The notes: generated by a model not told the origin, from the letters alone. DNA of 26,141 nucleotides from an uncultured Eubacterium sp. (GCA_910580075.1 CAJTVR010000066.1:1-26141), one strand, 5' to 3'. Counted from the first letter of the stretch, positions 7,264-15,850 are shown. Translations and numbers: made by a program.

Positions 7264-8700
7264 ATGGCAAAGGACAAAAAATTAGTAGAATCCATTACCA
7301 GCATGCAGGAAGACTTTGCACAATGGTATACCGATGTAGTAAAAAAGGCAGAACTGATAGATTATTCTTCCGTAAAAGGATGCATGATTATCAAACCGGC
7401 TGGTTATGCACTCTGGGAAAATATCCAGAAAGAATTGGACCGCCGCTTCAAAGAAACAGGCGTCCAGAATGTATACATGCCGTTATTTATTCCAGAAAGC
7501 CTGTTAAATAAAGAAAAAGACCATGTGGAAGGATTTGCGCCGGAAGTGGCATGGGTTACCCATGGCGGGCAGAGCGAGCTGCAGGAAAAGCTCTGTGTCA
7601 GGCCGACTTCCGAAACGTTATTCTGTGATTTTTATAAAAATGATATCCAGTCTTACCGCGATCTGCCAAAAGTATATAACCAGTGGTGTTCTGTTGTAAG
7701 ATGGGAAAAGGAAACAAGACCGTTTCTGCGTTCACGGGAATTTCTGTGGCAGGAAGGACATACTGCCCATGCAGACGCAAAAGAAGCGCAGGAACGCACA
7801 GAACAGATGTTAGAAGTATATGCTAAATTCTGTGAAGAAGTGCTGGCAATTCCGGTAATCTGCGGACAGAAAACAGAAAAAGAAAAGTTTGCAGGCGCTG
7901 AAGCAACATATACAATCGAAGCGCTGATGCATGACGGAAAGGCTCTGCAGTCAGGAACGAGCCATAATTTCGGAGACGGATTTGCAAAAGCGTTTGGCAT
8001 TCAGTATACAGATACAAATAACCAGCTGCAGTATGTACATCAGACCTCCTGGGGACTGAGCACCCGTATTATCGGGGCTATTATTATGGTACACGGAGAT
8101 GATTCCGGCCTTGTTCTTCCGCCGGCAATCGCACCGACACAGGTTATGGTCGTTCCGATTCAGCAGCAGAAGGAAGGCGTGTTAGAAAAAGCAAACGAGC
8201 TGTATGAGACATTAAAGGCGGATTTCCGCGTAAAAGTGGATGACAGCGAAAAGAGTCCGGGCTGGAAATTTGCAGAGCAGGAAATGCGCGGAATTCCGGT
8301 ACGTATCGAAATAGGACCGAAAGATATTGAAAAAGGTCAGTGCGTGCTGGTGCGCAGGGATACACGGGAAAAATATCAGACAGCACTGAGTGATGTTACG
8401 GCAGAGCTTGACAGGCTTTTGAAAACCATTCAGGCCGATATGTTTGAACGGGCAAAAGCACACAGGGATTCCCACATTTCGGACGCATCTGATTACAGTG
8501 AATTTAAAGAAGCGCTTGAAAAGAAACCTGGATTTATCCGGGGTATGTGGTGCGGCGAACAGGCATGTGAGGATAAAATCAAAGAAGAGACAGCAGCTAC
8601 ATCGCGCTGCATGCCGTTTGAACAGGCTCAGATTTCGGATGTATGTGTCTGCTGCGGAAAGCCGGCGAAAAAGTTAGTGTTCTGGGGTAAGGCATATTAA
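7264..8700 (+). CDS. proS: Prolyl-tRNA synthetase (short, archaeal/eukaryotic type)
   Basis: Charges tRNA-Pro with proline. At 478 residues it is the short ProS type without the bacterial-type editing insertion. Class II motifs are visible: VRPTSETLF, motif 2 around QWCSVVRWEKETRPFLRSRE, and motif 3 GLSTRIIGAIIMVHGDD. The C-terminal domain has a cysteine set (WCGEQAC, SRCMPF, CVCCGK) suited to a zinc site and ends KLVFWGKAY, typical of this type. The ATG at 7264 is seven bases after AAGGAG (7251-7256); the in-frame ATG at 7258 is too close to that site. Expressed from its own sigma-A promoter, and probably read on into cca. Confidence 0.96.
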   Translation: MAKDKKLVESITSMQEDFAQWYTDVVKKAELIDYSSVKGCMIIKPAGYALWENIQKELDRRFKETGVQNVYMPLFIPESLLNKEKDHVEGFAPEVAWVTHGGQSELQEKLCVRPTSETLFCDFYKNDIQSYRDLPKVYNQWCSVVRWEKETRPFLRSREFLWQEGHTAHADAKEAQERTEQMLEVYAKFCEEVLAIPVICGQKTEKEKFAGAEATYTIEALMHDGKALQSGTSHNFGDGFAKAFGIQYTDTNNQLQYVHQTSWGLSTRIIGAIIMVHGDDSGLVLPPAIAPTQVMVVPIQQQKEGVLEKANELYETLKADFRVKVDDSEKSPGWKFAEQEMRGIPVRIEIGPKDIEKGQCVLVRRDTREKYQTALSDVTAELDRLLKTIQADMFERAKAHRDSHISDASDYSEFKEALEKKPGFIRGMWCGEQACEDKIKEETAATSRCMPFEQAQISDVCVCCGKPAKKLVFWGKAY

Positions 8701-8721
8701 AATTCTGATATTAAAAAGGAA

Positions 8722-10089
8722 GTGCTGGACATTAAGACGGATACAAAAATACAACTCCCTCAGAAGGTAAAGTTCATACTGGAAAAACTGGCCGGACACG
8801 GGTATGAAGCCTATGCGGTAGGCGGATGTGTCCGCGACAGCCTGCTGGGCAGAATACCAAAAGACTGGGATATTACGACATCAGCGCTCCCGCTGCAGGT
8901 AAAAGCATTATTTCCAAGAACCATAGATACGGGGCTGGCGCATGGCACCGTCACAGTGATGCTCGGCCGTGAGGGTTATGAAGTAACGACATACCGGATT
9001 GACGGCGAATATACAGACGCCAGACATCCCAGAGAAGTCATTTTCACCCCGAGCCTTCTGGAAGATTTAAAGCGTCGTGATTTTACGATTAATGCCATGG
9101 CCTATAACGAACAGGATGGGCTGGCCGATGCATTTGACGGTGCGGGAGACCTGCGCAGAGGCATTATAAAATGCGTAGGGAATCCGGCAGACCGTTTTCG
9201 GGAAGATGCGCTGCGCATGCTGCGGGCTGTCCGGTTTGCAGCACAGCTTGGGTTTGGCATTGAGAACCAGACGCAGAATGCCGTAAAAGAGCTGGCAGGA
9301 AATCTAAAAAAAATCAGCGCGGAACGGATTCAGGCTGAATTAGTGAAACTGGCCGTTTCCCCGCATCCAGAACGCATGCGGGATCTTTATGAACTGGGCA
9401 TTTCCAGAATTATCCTGCCGGAATTTGATTCTATGATGGAGACAGAGCAGAATCATCCGCATCACTGTTACAGTGTCGGAGAACATACGATATACAGCAT
9501 GCAGAATACAGGGCCTGATAAAGTGCTGCGCCTTGCCATGCTGTTTCATGATATTGCGAAACCGTCCTGCATGACGACAGATGCAGACGGGACCAGCCAT
9601 TTTCACGGGCATCCGGAGAAAAGTGCGCTGCTTGCAGAAAAGATTTTCAGAAGGCTGAAATTTGACCGCAGTACAATGGATGCCGTATGCGCCCTTGTGC
9701 GCTGGCACGATTATAATCCGCCTCTGTCAGAAAGAGACATACGAAGGGCAGTCAGGAAAGTCGGACTGGAGCAGTATCCGGCTTTGTTTGCAGTAAAAAG
9801 AGCCGATATATTAGCACAGAGCATGTACCAGCGCACAGAAAAAATGGAATATCTGGATGAATATGAGAGGCTTTATCATCTGATACAGGAAAAAGGCGAC
9901 TGCCTGAGCCTGAAGCAGCTGGCTGTAACGGGCCGTGATATTATGGAGCTGGGTATCAGACAGGGAAAAGAAGTAGGCGGAATTTTAAACATGCTGCTGG
10001 ACCTGGTTTTAGAAGATCCTGAGAAAAATGAGCGCAGCTTTCTGCTGTACAAAGCACGGGAATATATGGATGAAATACATTGGATTTAA
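8722..10089 (+). CDS. cca: CCA tRNA nucleotidyltransferase (with HD domain)
   Basis: Adds or repairs the 3' CCA end of tRNAs. The N-terminal class II nucleotidyltransferase core has YAVGGCVRDSLLGR followed by the metal-binding DWDITTSA, then the RRDFTINAMA and RFREDALRMLRAVRFA motifs. A C-terminal HD domain shows HCYSVGEHT, LFHDIAKP and HFHGHPEKS, so a phosphatase/phosphodiesterase function is possible, as in other HD-bearing CCA enzymes. The start is uncertain: the frame opens with GTG at 8722, only one base after AAGGA, too close for a normal site, and the next plausible starts are non-standard. It follows proS by 21 bases, so the pair is probably cotranscribed. Confidence 0.94.
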   Translation: MLDIKTDTKIQLPQKVKFILEKLAGHGYEAYAVGGCVRDSLLGRIPKDWDITTSALPLQVKALFPRTIDTGLAHGTVTVMLGREGYEVTTYRIDGEYTDARHPREVIFTPSLLEDLKRRDFTINAMAYNEQDGLADAFDGAGDLRRGIIKCVGNPADRFREDALRMLRAVRFAAQLGFGIENQTQNAVKELAGNLKKISAERIQAELVKLAVSPHPERMRDLYELGISRIILPEFDSMMETEQNHPHHCYSVGEHTIYSMQNTGPDKVLRLAMLFHDIAKPSCMTTDADGTSHFHGHPEKSALLAEKIFRRLKFDRSTMDAVCALVRWHDYNPPLSERDIRRAVRKVGLEQYPALFAVKRADILAQSMYQRTEKMEYLDEYERLYHLIQEKGDCLSLKQLAVTGRDIMELGIRQGKEVGGILNMLLDLVLEDPEKNERSFLLYKAREYMDEIHWI

Positions 10090-10100
10090 AGGACAGTGAG

Positions 10101-10778
10101 ATGAAGATGAACATAAGAGGATATATGAACACTGCCCGGATTCTGCTTCCGGTTCTGCTGCTTGTGCTCTGCATTTTTTTGTTTCAGAGCAGGAACATGC
10201 AGAAAAATGAAATAAAGCAGTTAAATGAAAAGCTGGAAGAAATGGAGCGCAGCCAGCTTGAAATAGATACAATTAAAGAAGAAGTAAGGCAGATTTCCCG
10301 GTATTCCGTTACAGAGTATCATTATACTGCGATCATTTGTTTTTCAGAGAAAAATAAAATCTATGGATTTGAGATTCCGCTGACAGGAAATAATTTTATT
10401 GCTACGATTGACGGGAAAATGAATATCGGCATCAATGGGGATGATGTTGCCTTTACGGAAACAAAGGATGCAGAAGGTAAAGTAACACAGGTAAAGCTCA
10501 CGATTCCGCATTCCGAAATACAGGATAATTATACAGAAGCAGACTCGCTTAAAATTTATGACGAAAAGAACAATATTTTCAATCCGGTAAAAGTATCAGA
10601 TTACAATGACAGAATTGTGGAAGCTGAAGAGATCGAAAAAAAGAAAGTACTGGAAAGTGATATTCCGGACCAGGCAGATGAAAGAGTCCGTTATCTGCTG
10701 GTATCCCATTTTCAGGCATTATATGGCAGTGATGTAAAGATTATATGCGAATTTCAGACTGCGGCAGCAGACAGCTGA
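10101..10778 (+). CDS. Membrane-anchored DUF4230-type protein
   Basis: Function unknown. The 225-residue product has one N-terminal membrane anchor (about 11-29, ILLPVLLLVLCIFLFQS), then a charged coiled-coil-like helix (about 33-62) and a soluble domain beginning YHYTAIICFSEKN. The phrase GFEIPLTGNNFIATIDGKMN and the following beta-rich stretch resemble DUF4230 proteins. The N-in anchor predicts that the domain lies outside the membrane. ATG 10101 is preferred because AAAGGA is seven bases upstream; a longer frame from TTG 10080 overlaps cca but lacks a good site. It starts 11 bases after the cca stop, so it is likely in the same operon. Confidence 0.75.
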   Translation: MKMNIRGYMNTARILLPVLLLVLCIFLFQSRNMQKNEIKQLNEKLEEMERSQLEIDTIKEEVRQISRYSVTEYHYTAIICFSEKNKIYGFEIPLTGNNFIATIDGKMNIGINGDDVAFTETKDAEGKVTQVKLTIPHSEIQDNYTEADSLKIYDEKNNIFNPVKVSDYNDRIVEAEEIEKKKVLESDIPDQADERVRYLLVSHFQALYGSDVKIICEFQTAAADS

Positions 10779-10798
10779 TAGAAACAGGAATATTCAGG

Positions 10799-10861
10799 CA
10801 CCTCTCCTCATAAGATGAATGGACACGTTAATGCGTGATTTTTCATCTTATTGGAGGGGTG
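10799..10861 (+). promoter_or_regulatory. Long hairpin enclosing the ribosome binding site of the CotS-like gene
   Basis: CACCTCTCC (10799-10807) pairs with GGAGGGGTG (10853-10861), then TAAGATGAA (10811-10819) pairs perfectly with TTCATCTTA (10842-10850), and CACG pairs with CGTG inside. The Shine-Dalgarno GGAGGGG (10853-10859) is wholly inside the outer stem. There is no following T-run, so this is better read as an RNA structure controlling translation than as a terminator. Confidence 0.6.
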
Positions 10862-10866
10862 TTGCT

Positions 10867-11856
10867 GTGTATAACCGGACAGATATTATTTTAGAAGCGT
10901 ATCCATTTGAATTTACTGATATACAAAAAGGCAGGGGTGTTCACATATGCCTGTGTCAGGACGGCAGCAGAAAAATACTGAAAGAATTCTCAGGTTCATC
11001 TTTAAAAGCCGGGCTGCTGGACCGTTTCCTGAAATACTTAAAAAACCATGGAAGTACTGCAGAACAGATTTTATACACAAAAGATGAACAGGTGCTGTTT
11101 ACTGACATAGATGAAACGCGTTACTATATGCGTACATGGTTTGAAGGCAGGGAGTGTGATACGAGAAACCGCGAGGATGTTTTGAATGCAGTACGAAGGC
11201 TCGCTGCTTTTCACCTGGACACGGCCGGCTTTCAGGAAGATCTTCCCCAGATTATGTGCCGGACTCCGGATTTTTTAAGCCAGGAATATGACAGACATAC
11301 GCGGGAACTGCATAAAGTACGCAATTACATAATGACAAAAAAGAAAAGAAATGAATTTGAAACAAGTTTTCTAAACGAATACAGCTATTATTTAAAGCAG
11401 GCGGACGATGCCGTTTACAGGCTGCGGAACATGGACAAAGAACCTGACGGACAGTTTTTTGGCATCTGTCACGGCGATTACAGCCAGCATAATCTGCTGT
11501 TTACCGCAGACGGACCGGTGATTATTAACTATGAACGCTTCTGCAAAGATGCCTATATCAGTGATTTTGCTCATTTCTTTCGTAAGATTATGGAAAAGCA
11601 TAACTGGAATACAGGACTTGGCATGGATTTAATCAGCGCCTATGACAAAGTACGCAGGCTGGACCGCTGGGAACTGCAGCAGCTCGGGGTGCGGATGGTG
11701 TATCCTGAAAAATTCTGGAAAGTGGCCAATCATTATTTTAATTCTAAAAAAAGCTGGGCAAATAACAGGGACAGTGAAAAACTGAACAAAATCTGTGCAC
11801 AGGAAAAAGAAAGAACAGAGTTTTTAAAAATACTGACCTATTTTGTGCAGGGGTGA
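10867..11856 (+). CDS. CotS-like spore coat / aminoglycoside-phosphotransferase-fold protein
   Basis: The 329-residue protein has the layout of CotS/YutH spore-coat proteins, a kinase-like fold. KGRGVHICLCQDGSRKILKEF corresponds to the nucleotide-binding N-lobe with its lysine. The catalytic loop HGDYSQHNLL is intact. The metal-binding aspartate expected shortly after (IDF-type) is INYERF here, so kinase activity is doubtful. CotS-family proteins localise to the spore coat; the role here is inferred. The preferred start is GTG 10867, seven bases after GGAGGGG (10853-10859), which gives MYNRTDIILEAYPFE; an in-frame ATG at 10819 lies in the hairpin loop side and lacks a site. No clear sporulation promoter was found. 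Confidence 0.75.
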   Translation: MYNRTDIILEAYPFEFTDIQKGRGVHICLCQDGSRKILKEFSGSSLKAGLLDRFLKYLKNHGSTAEQILYTKDEQVLFTDIDETRYYMRTWFEGRECDTRNREDVLNAVRRLAAFHLDTAGFQEDLPQIMCRTPDFLSQEYDRHTRELHKVRNYIMTKKKRNEFETSFLNEYSYYLKQADDAVYRLRNMDKEPDGQFFGICHGDYSQHNLLFTADGPVIINYERFCKDAYISDFAHFFRKIMEKHNWNTGLGMDLISAYDKVRRLDRWELQQLGVRMVYPEKFWKVANHYFNSKKSWANNRDSEKLNKICAQEKERTEFLKILTYFVQG

Positions 11857-11909
11857 ACGGAAAGGAGGGACGCTTAAATCTGAAAAATAAAAAGATCATC
11901 ATGTTCCGG

Positions 11910-11938
11910 AGGTCTTTGCAGCCGGAGTGCAAAGACCT
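11910..11938. other. Perfect 11-bp hairpin after the CotS-like gene
   Basis: AGGTCTTTGCA (11910-11920) and TGCAAAGACCT (11928-11938) are perfect inverted repeats around a 7-base loop. Neither strand has the T-run of a canonical terminator. It is probably a 3' end or stabilising hairpin for the upstream transcript. Confidence 0.55.
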
Positions 11939-11992
11939 GTCTGAACTGTTATCTTAAAGGTCATAAAAATTCATCCATAATAAGACGAACGC

Positions 11993-12021
11993 TTGCACTG
12001 GCTAAATGTCCATGCTATAAT
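11993..12021 (+). promoter_or_regulatory. Sigma-A promoter of the PEGA lipoprotein gene
   Basis: TTGCAC (11993-11998), a 17-base spacer and a perfect TATAAT (12016-12021), with the TG of an extended -10 at 12013-12014. The start point would be near 12028, giving a leader of about 30 bases. Confidence 0.8.
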
Positions 12022-12057
12022 AGGTAAATGATTAAAAGCAAAGGGAAGTGGAAATAC

Positions 12058-13485
12058 ATGAAAAAACAGTCTGTTAATATAATCTTTATGATATTTGCGA
12101 TGCTCTTTCTGACATCCTGCGGCATGTCAGGGCCAGGCAGTCTGACGAAGCGGGAAAATACAAACGAAGCAGCTGCGGCAAACACTGCGAAACAGGCAGA
12201 GCAGGAAGGGGAACAGAGCACAGCAGATATACCGGATTTGAATCAGACATATTACTTAATTGTTAAACACGATACTGTAAATTATCAGATTACATTGATG
12301 GATCTGGCGAAGGCAGAAGAAATCTGCTATGAATACACAGACGGGACGGAATTTTTTGACAAATATGGCAATTATGCTCTGAGCAGTGAATTCAGCGAAG
12401 GAAAGCTGGCTGTGATCGAGCGGCTGAACAGCAACGATACTCTCGGGGCAATTGCGTTTACGGATGATACCTGGGATTATGAAGACGTACACAATTATTC
12501 TGTCAGTGCTGCAAAAGACCGCATTGATATTGCCGGGACAGTTTATCAGTTTGATACATTTATGAAGGTCTTTTCAGACGGAGCAGAGACGGGGATTTCT
12601 GCAATCGGAGACAATGATATTTTAAATGTTTACGGCATCGGACGCAAAGTATATGCGATTGTCATTAAAACAGGCCATGGGATGCTTGCTTTAACGAATA
12701 CGGAACTGTTTGAAGGCGGCTGGGTCAATCTGGGCACGAAAGTGTATTCAAAGATTACGAAAGACATGACCATGGAGCTGCCGGAAGGTATTTATGAATT
12801 TTCAGTGGCAAACGACGGTTATGGAGATTCGGGAGAAATCCGTATCCGAAGGGATAAAACTACGACCATTGACTTAAACGATTACAAGGGTGAAGGACCG
12901 AAAATGTGCAGGGTTACGTTTGACGTAGGCGTAAAGGGCGCGGTTCTGACAATTAACGGCAAAAAAATCAGCTATTCCAAACCGATGGAATTAAAATACG
13001 GGGTATATACGCTTGGCGTCTACGCAAAAGGGTATGATGAATGGAAGAAACAGATGGTGGTGAATTCGCCAAAAGCAAATATTGAAATTCTGCTGAGTGA
13101 AGATACAGGGGACCAGACAGAAGAAAGTTCACAGTCCGCTTCGGCAGATACCCAAAATCAGGATACTGGTACGAACAGCAGTACAAGTACAGGAAATTCG
13201 AATAAAACAGGATCAAACACCAGTAAGACATCAAAAGGCAGCCGCGCAGGGAGCAGAGCTGGCTCAAAAGCCGGATCTTATACAGGCAGCAGTTCGTCAG
13301 ACAGTTCCGACAGTAACAGCGGGGACGGTTCGCTTGCAAATGCAGCTTTAGGATCGTCGCTTGCAAATATTATTACAGGCGGAGATTCTACTGACTATCT
13401 GGATACACTGTCAGGGCTGCTGGATTCCCTGGACAAGCTGAAAAGGCCGTCTTCAGATTCAGACAGTACCGGACAGCAGGAATGA
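12058..13485 (+). CDS. PEGA-domain surface lipoprotein with Ser-rich tail
   Basis: Predicted exported lipoprotein of 475 residues. A signal peptide with lipobox LTSC places the lipidated Cys at residue 21, followed by a polar linker. The central part (about 55-230) is unassigned. Two PEGA-like beta modules follow: one around MELPEGIYEFSVANDGYG, the next around VLTINGKKISYSKPMELKYG and YTLGVYAKGYDEW. After about residue 350 comes a low-complexity tail rich in Ser, Gly, Thr and Asn with short GSRAGSRAGSKAGS repeats, then a short hydrophobic stretch and an acidic end. PEGA modules are often found in surface proteins. ATG 12058 is chosen because the signal peptide starts there; the upstream in-frame ATG 12028 sits at the predicted transcription start. 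It has its own promoter; function unknown. Confidence 0.85.
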   Translation: MKKQSVNIIFMIFAMLFLTSCGMSGPGSLTKRENTNEAAAANTAKQAEQEGEQSTADIPDLNQTYYLIVKHDTVNYQITLMDLAKAEEICYEYTDGTEFFDKYGNYALSSEFSEGKLAVIERLNSNDTLGAIAFTDDTWDYEDVHNYSVSAAKDRIDIAGTVYQFDTFMKVFSDGAETGISAIGDNDILNVYGIGRKVYAIVIKTGHGMLALTNTELFEGGWVNLGTKVYSKITKDMTMELPEGIYEFSVANDGYGDSGEIRIRRDKTTTIDLNDYKGEGPKMCRVTFDVGVKGAVLTINGKKISYSKPMELKYGVYTLGVYAKGYDEWKKQMVVNSPKANIEILLSEDTGDQTEESSQSASADTQNQDTGTNSSTSTGNSNKTGSNTSKTSKGSRAGSRAGSKAGSYTGSSSSDSSDSNSGDGSLANAALGSSLANIITGGDSTDYLDTLSGLLDSLDKLKRPSSDSDSTGQQE

Positions 13486-13550
13486 CAGACAGTATACAGT
13501 ATCAGGCAGTTTTATACTGCAGCGGATAGTTACAAGTATATTGGGGTGTA

Positions 13551-13582
13551 CGGAAACAGGTGTTCCGAAAACCTGATATGAT
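13551..13582 (+). promoter_or_regulatory. Extended -10 promoter of phosphoglucomutase with overlapping inverted repeats
   Basis: TGATATGAT (TG 13574-13575, -10 hexamer 13577-13582) is an extended -10. No -35 consensus is seen. The -35 zone instead holds CGGAA-7-TTCCG (13551-13567) overlapping CAGGT-9-ACCTG (13557-13575), which could be an operator. Confidence 0.5.
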
Positions 13583-13615
13583 ATAAAATTAACTATATGA
13601 ATGGGAGGACGTAAC

Positions 13616-15352
13616 ATGGATTACAAACAAATGTACCAGCAGTGGCTTGACAATCCTTATTTTGACGAGGAGACGAAAGCGGAATTAAAAGCAATTGAAG
13701 GCAGCGAGAAGGAAATCGAAGACCGCTTTTATATGGATCTGGAGTTTGGTACAGCAGGACTGCGCGGCGTAATCGGTGCAGGCACAAACCGCATGAATGT
13801 TTACACAGTCAGAAAAGCAACTCAGGGACTTGCAAATTATATTCTGAAAGTAAAGGGAGAAGCAAAAGGGGTAGCGATTGCATATGATTCCAGACGGATG
13901 TCTCCGGAATTTGCAGATGAAGCAGCATTATGTCTTGCAGCAAATGGAATTAAAGCATATGTATTTGAAAGTTTAAGACCGACACCGGAGTTATCTTATG
14001 CGGTACGCACACTTGGCTGTATTGCAGGCATTAATATTACGGCAAGCCATAATCCGCCGGAATACAATGGATACAAAGTATACTGGGAAGACGGTGCACA
14101 GATTACGCCTCCTCATGACAGCGGTATTATGGATGAGGTGAAAAAGGTTACGGATTATGCCACAGTAAAGACAATGCCTTTAGATGAAGCTAAGGCAGCC
14201 GGCTTATATCAGACAATCGGTGCAGATATTGACGATCCGTATATTGAAGAGTTAAAGAGCCTTGTGCTGCATCAGGACAGTATTGATGCGGTAAAGGACA
14301 AGCTGACAATCGTATATTCTCCGCTTCATGGTACAGGAAATATTCCGGTACGCCGTGTTTTAAAAGAGCTTGGATTTAAAAATGTCCATGTAGTGCCGCA
14401 GCAGGAACTGCCGGATGGCAATTTCCCGACAGTAAGCTATCCGAATCCGGAAGCAGCAGAAGCATTTGAACTGGGCCTTGCACTTGCAAAGGAAGTAAAC
14501 GCTGACCTTGTGCTGGCTACAGACCCGGATGCAGACCGTCTGGGCGTTTATGTAAAAGATTCCAAGACAGGCGAATATCATACACTGACCGGTAATATGT
14601 CAGGATGCCTGATTGGCGATTACGTAATCGGACAGCGTAAAGCGATTAACGGTTCTCTTCCGCAAGACGGTGCATTTATCCGTTCGATCGTTTCTACGAA
14701 TATGGCTGATGCAATTGCAAAATACTATGGCATTCAGCTGGTAGAAGTTCTGACAGGATTTAAATTTATCGGTCAGAAGATGCTGGAGTTTGAAACAACA
14801 GGCAAGGGTACATATTTATTCGGTATGGAAGAAAGCTATGGCTGTCTGACTGGAACTTATGCAAGAGATAAAGATGCAGTAGTGGCTTCTATGGCACTCT
14901 GTGAAGCAGCAGCTTATTACATGACGAAAAATATGACGCTCTGGGATGCTATGCTGGAAATGTATGAGCGCTACGGCTACTACAAAGACCATGTAGAATC
15001 CATTACCTTAAAGGGTATTGAAGGACTTGCAAAGATTCAGGAAATCATGAATACACTGCGTGAAAATGCACCAAAGGAAATTGGCGGCTTAAAGGTACTG
15101 GCTGCAAGAGATTACAAAGAAGACAAGGTTCAGGATTTTGTAACGAACGAAACAAAACCGACCGGACTTCCAAAATCCAATGTGCTTTATTATGAGCTGG
15201 AAGATGATGCGTGGGTATGCGTAAGACCTTCCGGAACTGAACCAAAAGTGAAGTTCTATATCGGCGTAAAAGGAACTTCTATGGAAGATGCTGATGAAAA
15301 ATCCGCTTCTTTAGGCAGACAGGTTCTGGATATGATTCAAAAGATGATTTAA
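13616..15352 (+). CDS. Phosphoglucomutase / phosphomannomutase (phospho-sugar mutase)
   Basis: Interconverts glucose-1-phosphate and glucose-6-phosphate (possibly mannose phosphates), linking glycogen and alpha-glucan breakdown or cell-wall sugar synthesis to glycolysis. The 578-residue length fits the PgcA-type enzymes of Firmicutes. Visible motifs are FGTAGLRG at the N-terminus, the catalytic phosphoserine loop TASHNPPEYNG with Ser144, the metal loop ATDPDADRLG, the sugar-binding EESYG loop and the phosphate-binding RPSGTEPKVKFY at the C-terminus. ATG 13616 is chosen for GGGAGG (13603-13608) seven bases before; the upstream in-frame ATG 13601 overlaps that site. It has its own promoter, and a separate HU promoter lies downstream. 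Confidence 0.94.
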   Translation: MDYKQMYQQWLDNPYFDEETKAELKAIEGSEKEIEDRFYMDLEFGTAGLRGVIGAGTNRMNVYTVRKATQGLANYILKVKGEAKGVAIAYDSRRMSPEFADEAALCLAANGIKAYVFESLRPTPELSYAVRTLGCIAGINITASHNPPEYNGYKVYWEDGAQITPPHDSGIMDEVKKVTDYATVKTMPLDEAKAAGLYQTIGADIDDPYIEELKSLVLHQDSIDAVKDKLTIVYSPLHGTGNIPVRRVLKELGFKNVHVVPQQELPDGNFPTVSYPNPEAAEAFELGLALAKEVNADLVLATDPDADRLGVYVKDSKTGEYHTLTGNMSGCLIGDYVIGQRKAINGSLPQDGAFIRSIVSTNMADAIAKYYGIQLVEVLTGFKFIGQKMLEFETTGKGTYLFGMEESYGCLTGTYARDKDAVVASMALCEAAAYYMTKNMTLWDAMLEMYERYGYYKDHVESITLKGIEGLAKIQEIMNTLRENAPKEIGGLKVLAARDYKEDKVQDFVTNETKPTGLPKSNVLYYELEDDAWVCVRPSGTEPKVKFYIGVKGTSMEDADEKSASLGRQVLDMIQKMI

Positions 15353-15397
15353 GGCAGAGAAAAGCGCGCAAAAATGCTATAAATTGGGCATTTCTGC

Positions 15398-15426
15398 TTG
15401 ACAAACAATGGAAAAGTTAGTATAAA
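15398..15426 (+). promoter_or_regulatory. Strong sigma-A promoter of the HU gene
   Basis: Perfect TTGACA (15398-15403), 17-base spacer, TATAAA (15421-15426). It would produce a leader of about 75 bases rich in A and T, and fits an abundant protein such as HU. Confidence 0.85.
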
Positions 15427-15506
15427 TATATTCGTAAGTATTTTGGGAAAGATAGTTCCGATTCTTATTAATAACAATATTATATTAATCCACAGGAGGA
15501 GTAGAA

Positions 15507-15782
15507 ATGAACAAAGCAGAACTGGTTTCAGCTATTGCCGACAAGGCTGAATTGTCCAAAAAAGATGCAGAGGCAGCTTTAAAAGCTTTTACAGATGTTG
15601 TCACTGAAGAACTCAAGAAAGGTGAGAAGATACAGTTAGTCGGATTCGGGACTTTCGAGGTGTCTGAGCGAGCAGCAAGAACAGGCAGAAATCCACAGAC
15701 AGGTGAAGAGATGACAATACCAGCATCAAAAGCGCCTAAATTTAAAGCAGGAAAAGCATTAAAAGATTTAGTGAACGAATAA
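15507..15782 (+). CDS. DNA-binding protein HU
   Basis: Small histone-like protein of 91 residues that bends and compacts DNA as a dimer. The sequence MNKAELVSAIADKAELSKKD and the region GFGTFEVSERAARTGRNPQT (the beta-arm signature of HU/IHF proteins) are diagnostic. AGGAGG (15494-15499) lies seven bases before the ATG. It has its own strong promoter and a terminator-like hairpin after the stop. HU upstream of rqcP is a frequent arrangement in this bacterial group. Confidence 0.97.
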   Translation: MNKAELVSAIADKAELSKKDAEAALKAFTDVVTEELKKGEKIQLVGFGTFEVSERAARTGRNPQTGEEMTIPASKAPKFKAGKALKDLVNE

Positions 15783-15794
15783 ATCATAACAGAA

Positions 15795-15820
15795 GGGGGC
15801 TGGTCTACGGCCTCCTTTTG
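15795..15820 (+). terminator. Terminator-like hairpin after HU
   Basis: GGGGGCT (15795-15801) pairs with GGCCTCC (15809-15815), with two G-U pairs, and is followed by TTTTG. The short T-run suggests partial termination, allowing some read-through into rqcP 31 bases on. Confidence 0.6.
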
Positions 15821-15850
15821 TAGTATAAAGAAAAAAGGAATGAAAATAAA

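Noticed and set aside
12968..13366. A - strand frame of 132 codons within the lipoprotein gene
   Set aside because: Shadow of the Ser/Gly-rich tail of the PEGA lipoprotein; low-complexity codons leave the other strand open by chance.
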